The notes below the pieces were generated by a model. That model worked only from the letters and a program-made list of their open reading frames with translations, had not been told where the DNA came from and made no database searches. Position numbers and translations under genes: made by a program. This document shows positions 13,856 to 18,287 of a stretch of 18,287 nt of DNA, one piece after another (within the stretch, counting starts at the first letter, position 1; every line of letters starts with the position of its first letter). Source of the stretch: UBA2396 sp038042175 (GTDB taxonomy: Bacteria; Planctomycetota; Phycisphaerae; Phycisphaerales; UBA1924); NCBI GenBank assembly GCA_964358855.1, contig CAYHQQ010000075.1:1-18287 (forward strand), read 5' to 3'.

Positions 13856-15982
13856 ATGAAACTCAAGGGAATCAACGTCCTCGAACAGCACTGCGAGAAG
13901 ATCGTGGTGGGCGTGATCGGCGTCGGGCTCGTGGGCGTGCTGGGCTGGCAGCTTCTCGACCAGACCAAGGTCAAAGTCGGCAAGGGCGAGCCAGTCCCGA
14001 TCCAGAACGCGTTCGAGCCCGTCGAGGCCGCCGCCAAAAGACTGATCTCCGAGATGGAGCAGGAGAAGCCCGAGTTCCCGCCCTCCCCCGACGTCTCCCC
14101 GCTCCAGGGATACAGCCAGTCGCTTGCCGGCACCATCTCGCCCGCCGGATCGCTCCCGGCGATGGGACACGCCTACGCGCTGGGCGGCAGTTCGGTCGCC
14201 CCCACCGGTGACGCGCTCTACGCCATGGCGGCGGTCCCCGCGCCCGGCAAAATCTTCGCCGCGACCTTCCGCGGGACCATCGATCCGATGGAGACGATCA
14301 ACACCAAAGAGCTCGCCGCGTTCCTCCCCAAGGAACAGCCTTTCGACAAGGCGTCGGCCACGATCGAGGCGGTCTTCGATGGCAAGGCCCTGCGGGCCGC
14401 GCTGGAGGCCGACCCCGACGGCATCGGCCCGATCTCGCCCCTCCCGGTCGACTGGTGGCTCGACAAGGTCGAGATCCTCCGCGTCGTCGTGGAGAGAGAA
14501 GAAAAGTCGGCCGACGGCTCATGGGGGAACGCCACCACCCTGGCGACGCTTCCCGGACGCCTGGATTTCATGAAGTCGTGGGATGAGAAGGTCAAGGTCG
14601 GAGGCGATGCCATCAACGCCGTCGAGACCGCCAGGACCAGAACCCAGGAGATCCTCAGGCCCGAGTTCTACGACATGATCGTCGGAGAGTGGGCGACGGC
14701 CTCGATCCTGACGCAGCGCGAGGGGTCGCACTCCAACCCCGCCGAAATCCGTCTCATGCGCGACAAGATCGAGGAGCTCGAGAAGAAACTCAAAGACAAG
14801 GAGCAGGAACTCGCACAGCTCCCGCCCGACGACAAGAGGCCCGGCGTTCCTCCGCCGCCCCCACCCAGGCGTGATCCCGGCGGCGGTGGTGGTGGTGGAC
14901 GTCCCGGCGGCGGTGGGGGCGGCAGGTCCCCGACCCCGGCTCCTCCGGAGGTCAAGCCCGAGCTCACCCCGCAGGCCAAGCGCCGGGCAGTGCAGCGCGA
15001 GATCGACGTGATCAAGGCCGAGCTCGACCGCAACAAGAAGCGCCTGTCGGACATGGGCGGGGATGCTCCCACGCCCGTAGCGCCCGATGGAAGCGACGCA
15101 AACCCGACGCTCACCAACGCGAACCTGCGTCTGCTCGACAACGGCGATGTGCACATCCACGCGCACGACATCACCGTCGTGCCGGGGACGACCTATCGGT
15201 ACCACGTCCGGGTGGTGATGAACAACCCGATCTTCGGGAAGGACATCATGCTCAAGCAGGGCGATCTGGCCCAGGGCGAGCTGGCCAAGCCCAGCACGGT
15301 GGCAGGCGCCTGGTCGGAGTGGAGCCGCGATGTCGAGGTCGACCGCGATGCCTACTGGTTTGTGACCAGCACGCAGAGCGACGCGCTGCGTCAGAATCCG
15401 TCGACCGCTCGGGCGATGCTGTACAAGTTCTACTACGGGTACTACCGCCGCGCCGAGGTCTCCCTCGAGCCCGGCGATGCCCTGGTCGGGGAGACCAAGC
15501 TGCCCAAGCTGTGGATCTACGACCTTGAGAAGCTCGCGGCCGGGCCCGACGGCGTGGCTGCGCCCCTGCCTGCCCCTGGCGGCAGGAATGAGCGGGACCG
15601 AGGCGGGATTCCCCAGCCCCCGGGGCCCAACTCTGCCGAGCCTCCGCAGCCTCCCAACACGCAGCAAGCCAAGGACAAGCTGGTCTTCACCGACACCGCG
15701 ACGGTGCTCCTGATGGACGTGAAGCCCGGCAGCGGCCCCGACGACAAGTCGCTCGCAGTGCTCAAGACGACCGAGGGCGACCTGATCACGCGGTCGCCCG
15801 AGGCCGACAAGGAAAGCCCCGTCTACAAGAGGGTGAACAGCTCGGCGGAGGCCGGCCTGCTCGAAGCTCAGCCCAAGGTGATCGCAAAGCCCAAGCCCAG
15901 GCCCAACCAGGGACCTGACGAACCGTCCGGCCCAGGTGGAAAGGGCGGCGGCGGAGGTGGCGGGGGCAAGGGCGGAGGCTGA
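13856..15982 (+). CDS. membrane-anchored protein of unknown function in the pilus-like operon
   Basis: I do not recognise a named family. The 708-residue protein starts MKLKGINVLEQHCEKIVVG, has one membrane helix (about 16-34) and should lie mainly in the periplasm. A charged coiled coil occurs near 298-325 (MRDKIEELEKKLKDKEQELA). It is followed by a Pro/Gly segment with poly-Gly runs, a second helical stretch near 372-402 (QREIDVIKAELDRNKKRL) and a beta-rich region near 432-520 with TTYRYHVRVVMNNPIFGKD. The C-terminus ends in a lysine-poly-glycine tail. Position suggests a periplasmic partner of the PilM-N-O platform, perhaps replacing PilP, but this is inference. Start choice: GAGAG at 13844-13848 is seven bases before 13856 and only one before the in-frame ATG at 13850. 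The 88-base gap from the previous gene contains a candidate promoter. Confidence 0.75.
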   Translation: MKLKGINVLEQHCEKIVVGVIGVGLVGVLGWQLLDQTKVKVGKGEPVPIQNAFEPVEAAAKRLISEMEQEKPEFPPSPDVSPLQGYSQSLAGTISPAGSLPAMGHAYALGGSSVAPTGDALYAMAAVPAPGKIFAATFRGTIDPMETINTKELAAFLPKEQPFDKASATIEAVFDGKALRAALEADPDGIGPISPLPVDWWLDKVEILRVVVEREEKSADGSWGNATTLATLPGRLDFMKSWDEKVKVGGDAINAVETARTRTQEILRPEFYDMIVGEWATASILTQREGSHSNPAEIRLMRDKIEELEKKLKDKEQELAQLPPDDKRPGVPPPPPPRRDPGGGGGGGRPGGGGGGRSPTPAPPEVKPELTPQAKRRAVQREIDVIKAELDRNKKRLSDMGGDAPTPVAPDGSDANPTLTNANLRLLDNGDVHIHAHDITVVPGTTYRYHVRVVMNNPIFGKDIMLKQGDLAQGELAKPSTVAGAWSEWSRDVEVDRDAYWFVTSTQSDALRQNPSTARAMLYKFYYGYYRRAEVSLEPGDALVGETKLPKLWIYDLEKLAAGPDGVAAPLPAPGGRNERDRGGIPQPPGPNSAEPPQPPNTQQAKDKLVFTDTATVLLMDVKPGSGPDDKSLAVLKTTEGDLITRSPEADKESPVYKRVNSSAEAGLLEAQPKVIAKPKPRPNQGPDEPSGPGGKGGGGGGGGKGGG

Positions 15983-16050
15983 TTCTGAGGCGAGAAGAGC
16001 GGTTAAAGGCGTCAGAAGGCACGACTTGTGGAAAGAGTGCCGCAGGTGGC
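15983..16050. other. gap between pilus operon and rRNA promoter
   Basis: No gene or clear terminator is seen. TTCTGA and TCAGAA (15983-15988 and 16012-16017) could pair weakly, but the inner bases do not, and no U-run follows. Confidence 0.4.
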
Positions 16051-16078
16051 TTGACCCAAGGGGGGTGGCCGCTAAAGT
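16051..16078 (+). promoter_or_regulatory. rRNA promoter
   Basis: TTGACC (16051-16056) and TAAAGT (16073-16078) are separated by 16 bases and precede the 23S gene by about 390 bases. It is the best promoter-like pair in the window and the only one placed to drive the rRNA gene, since no 16S gene lies upstream. Confidence 0.65.
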
Positions 16079-16160
16079 TCCCTCCCGCTTCAATCGGAAG
16101 CGAAACGAGATTCGGGCAACCGAGTGTCGGGCTGCTGCGGCGAAAGGCCAAAGAGCCGGG

Positions 16161-16172
16161 TTTCTTTGACAA
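16161..16172 (+). promoter_or_regulatory. boxA-like antitermination element
   Basis: TTTCTTTGACAA followed by CCGGATAG resembles the TTCTTTGACAA-x-x-x-GATAG element commonly found in bacterial rRNA leaders, where NusB/NusE load the antitermination complex. Confidence 0.55.
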
Positions 16173-16342
16173 CCGGATAGAAGAAGAACGCGAACAATCG
16201 CGTCGAAGTCCACGAGCGGACGGCCGAGCAATCGGACGGACGAAGGTGGACGAGATGCGGGAGTTCAAAGGACGTTCTGTAGAAGAAGGAAGGCTAGATA
16301 GAAACCGAGAAGAGCAGCGTATAAAGGCGTATTGGTTTGCAG

Positions 16343-16382
16343 CCCCTGCCTAGGGGGACTGTCGATGCGGGGCCCTTGCCCC
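16343..16382 (+). repeat. two tandem GC-rich hairpins in the 23S leader
   Basis: CCCCT (16343-16347) pairs with AGGGG (16352-16356), and GGGGC (16369-16373) pairs with GCCCC (16378-16382), each around a four-base loop. No T-tract follows, so they are more likely processing or folding elements than terminators. Confidence 0.5.
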
Positions 16383-16424
16383 GGTCGAGTTTTGCCGGCC
16401 TGGAACTGGGCACGAGCGAAGGAG

Positions 16425-16460
16425 GCCGAAAGGCTGACTGAGTGAGTGTTTCGGCGTCAG
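16425..16460 (+). repeat. competing stem-loops immediately before mature 23S
   Basis: GCC-GAAA-GGC (16425-16434) makes a short GNRA hairpin, but GCCGAAA (16425-16431) also pairs perfectly with TTTCGGC (16449-16455). CTGAC (16434-16438) can also pair with GTCAG (16456-16460). These folds exclude each other in part. Confidence 0.45.
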
Positions 16461-16468
16461 GTTGGTGT

Positions 16469-18287
<1,819 letters not shown>

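Larger units (their letters stand above)
16085..16468 (+). ncRNA. 23S rRNA leader with boxA-like element and processing hairpins
   Basis: This stretch of about 385 bases separates the rRNA promoter from the mature 23S 5' end. It has no tRNA, no 16S 3' end with the anti-Shine-Dalgarno CACCTCC, and no credible gene. It contains a boxA-like sequence at 16161-16172 and the hairpin CGCGA-ACAA-TCGCG (16189-16202). Two stable hairpins, CCCCT-GCCT-AGGGG (16343-16356) and GGGGC-CCTT-GCCCC (16369-16382), follow, and then overlapping stems right before the 23S start. I infer that it is transcribed and trimmed by RNases during 23S maturation. A reading frame at 16051-16353 is rejected as coincidental. 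Confidence 0.6.

Noticed and set aside
14870..14930. GGC/GGT-rich stretch as a DNA repeat
   Set aside because: It encodes the poly-Gly linker of the third pilus-operon protein; no repeat unit beyond the codon was found.
15983..16017. Possible terminator after the pilus operon
   Set aside because: Only a 6-bp outer stem forms, with mismatched interior and no T-run.
16051..16353. 100-codon open frame in the 23S leader
   Set aside because: It overlaps the rRNA promoter and boxA, is Arg/Glu-rich and has no ribosome-binding site.
15983..16468. tRNA or 16S 3' end upstream of 23S
   Set aside because: No T-loop GTTCGAAT-type box with a cloverleaf partner and no anti-Shine-Dalgarno CACCTCC was found.

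Overview
This window looks like a piece of a GC-rich bacterial chromosome, most likely from the phylum Planctomycetota. The evidence for that placement is indirect. The 23S rRNA gene stands alone, with its own promoter and leader and no 16S gene or spacer tRNA in front of it, a known planctomycete trait. The type IV pilus-like operon has a fused PilM-PilN layout and two poorly known membrane partners, which fits the PVC superphylum. Several FkbM methyltransferases and glycosyltransferases sit together. No species can be named from the window.

Layout. (1) 1-1792, minus: an MsbA-type ABC exporter half-transporter, cut by the left edge. (2) 1851-6565, plus: four surface-glycan genes in two tightly overlapping pairs. 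The first pair is a GT10/fucosyltransferase-like protein and a family 2 glycosyltransferase lacking its DxD. The second pair is a canonical family 2 glycosyltransferase and a protein joining a glycosyltransferase-like region to an FkbM methyltransferase. (3) 6604-9714: a minus-strand FkbM methyltransferase, a divergent plus-strand membrane-anchored FkbM methyltransferase, and a minus-strand GDP-mannose 4,6-dehydratase (gmd). (4) 9715-10174: a non-coding region with a candidate promoter and a strongly structured leader. (5) 10175-15982, plus: a three-gene pilus-like operon (PilM-PilN fusion, PilN/PilO-like protein, large membrane-anchored protein of unknown function). (6) 15983-16468: an rRNA promoter, a boxA-like element and a leader. 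(7) 16469-18287: the first two thirds of a 23S rRNA gene, running off the right edge.

How the parts fit. The left half is a glycan assembly and decoration locus. Gmd makes GDP-4-keto-6-deoxymannose, the precursor of GDP-fucose and related sugars. The GT10-like enzyme is a family that uses GDP-fucose. The other transferases and the FkbM methyltransferases would extend and O-methylate the glycan, and the ABC exporter could move a lipid-linked product. The pilus-like genes encode an inner-membrane assembly platform like PilM/N/O.

The most striking non-gene pattern is that all four gene starts in the two short divergent intergenic regions have a TAnnnT -10-like hexamer ending 5-7 bases before the start codon and no good Shine-Dalgarno at the chosen start. 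This suggests leaderless transcripts. The pilM operon, in contrast, has strong Shine-Dalgarno sites and a long folded leader.
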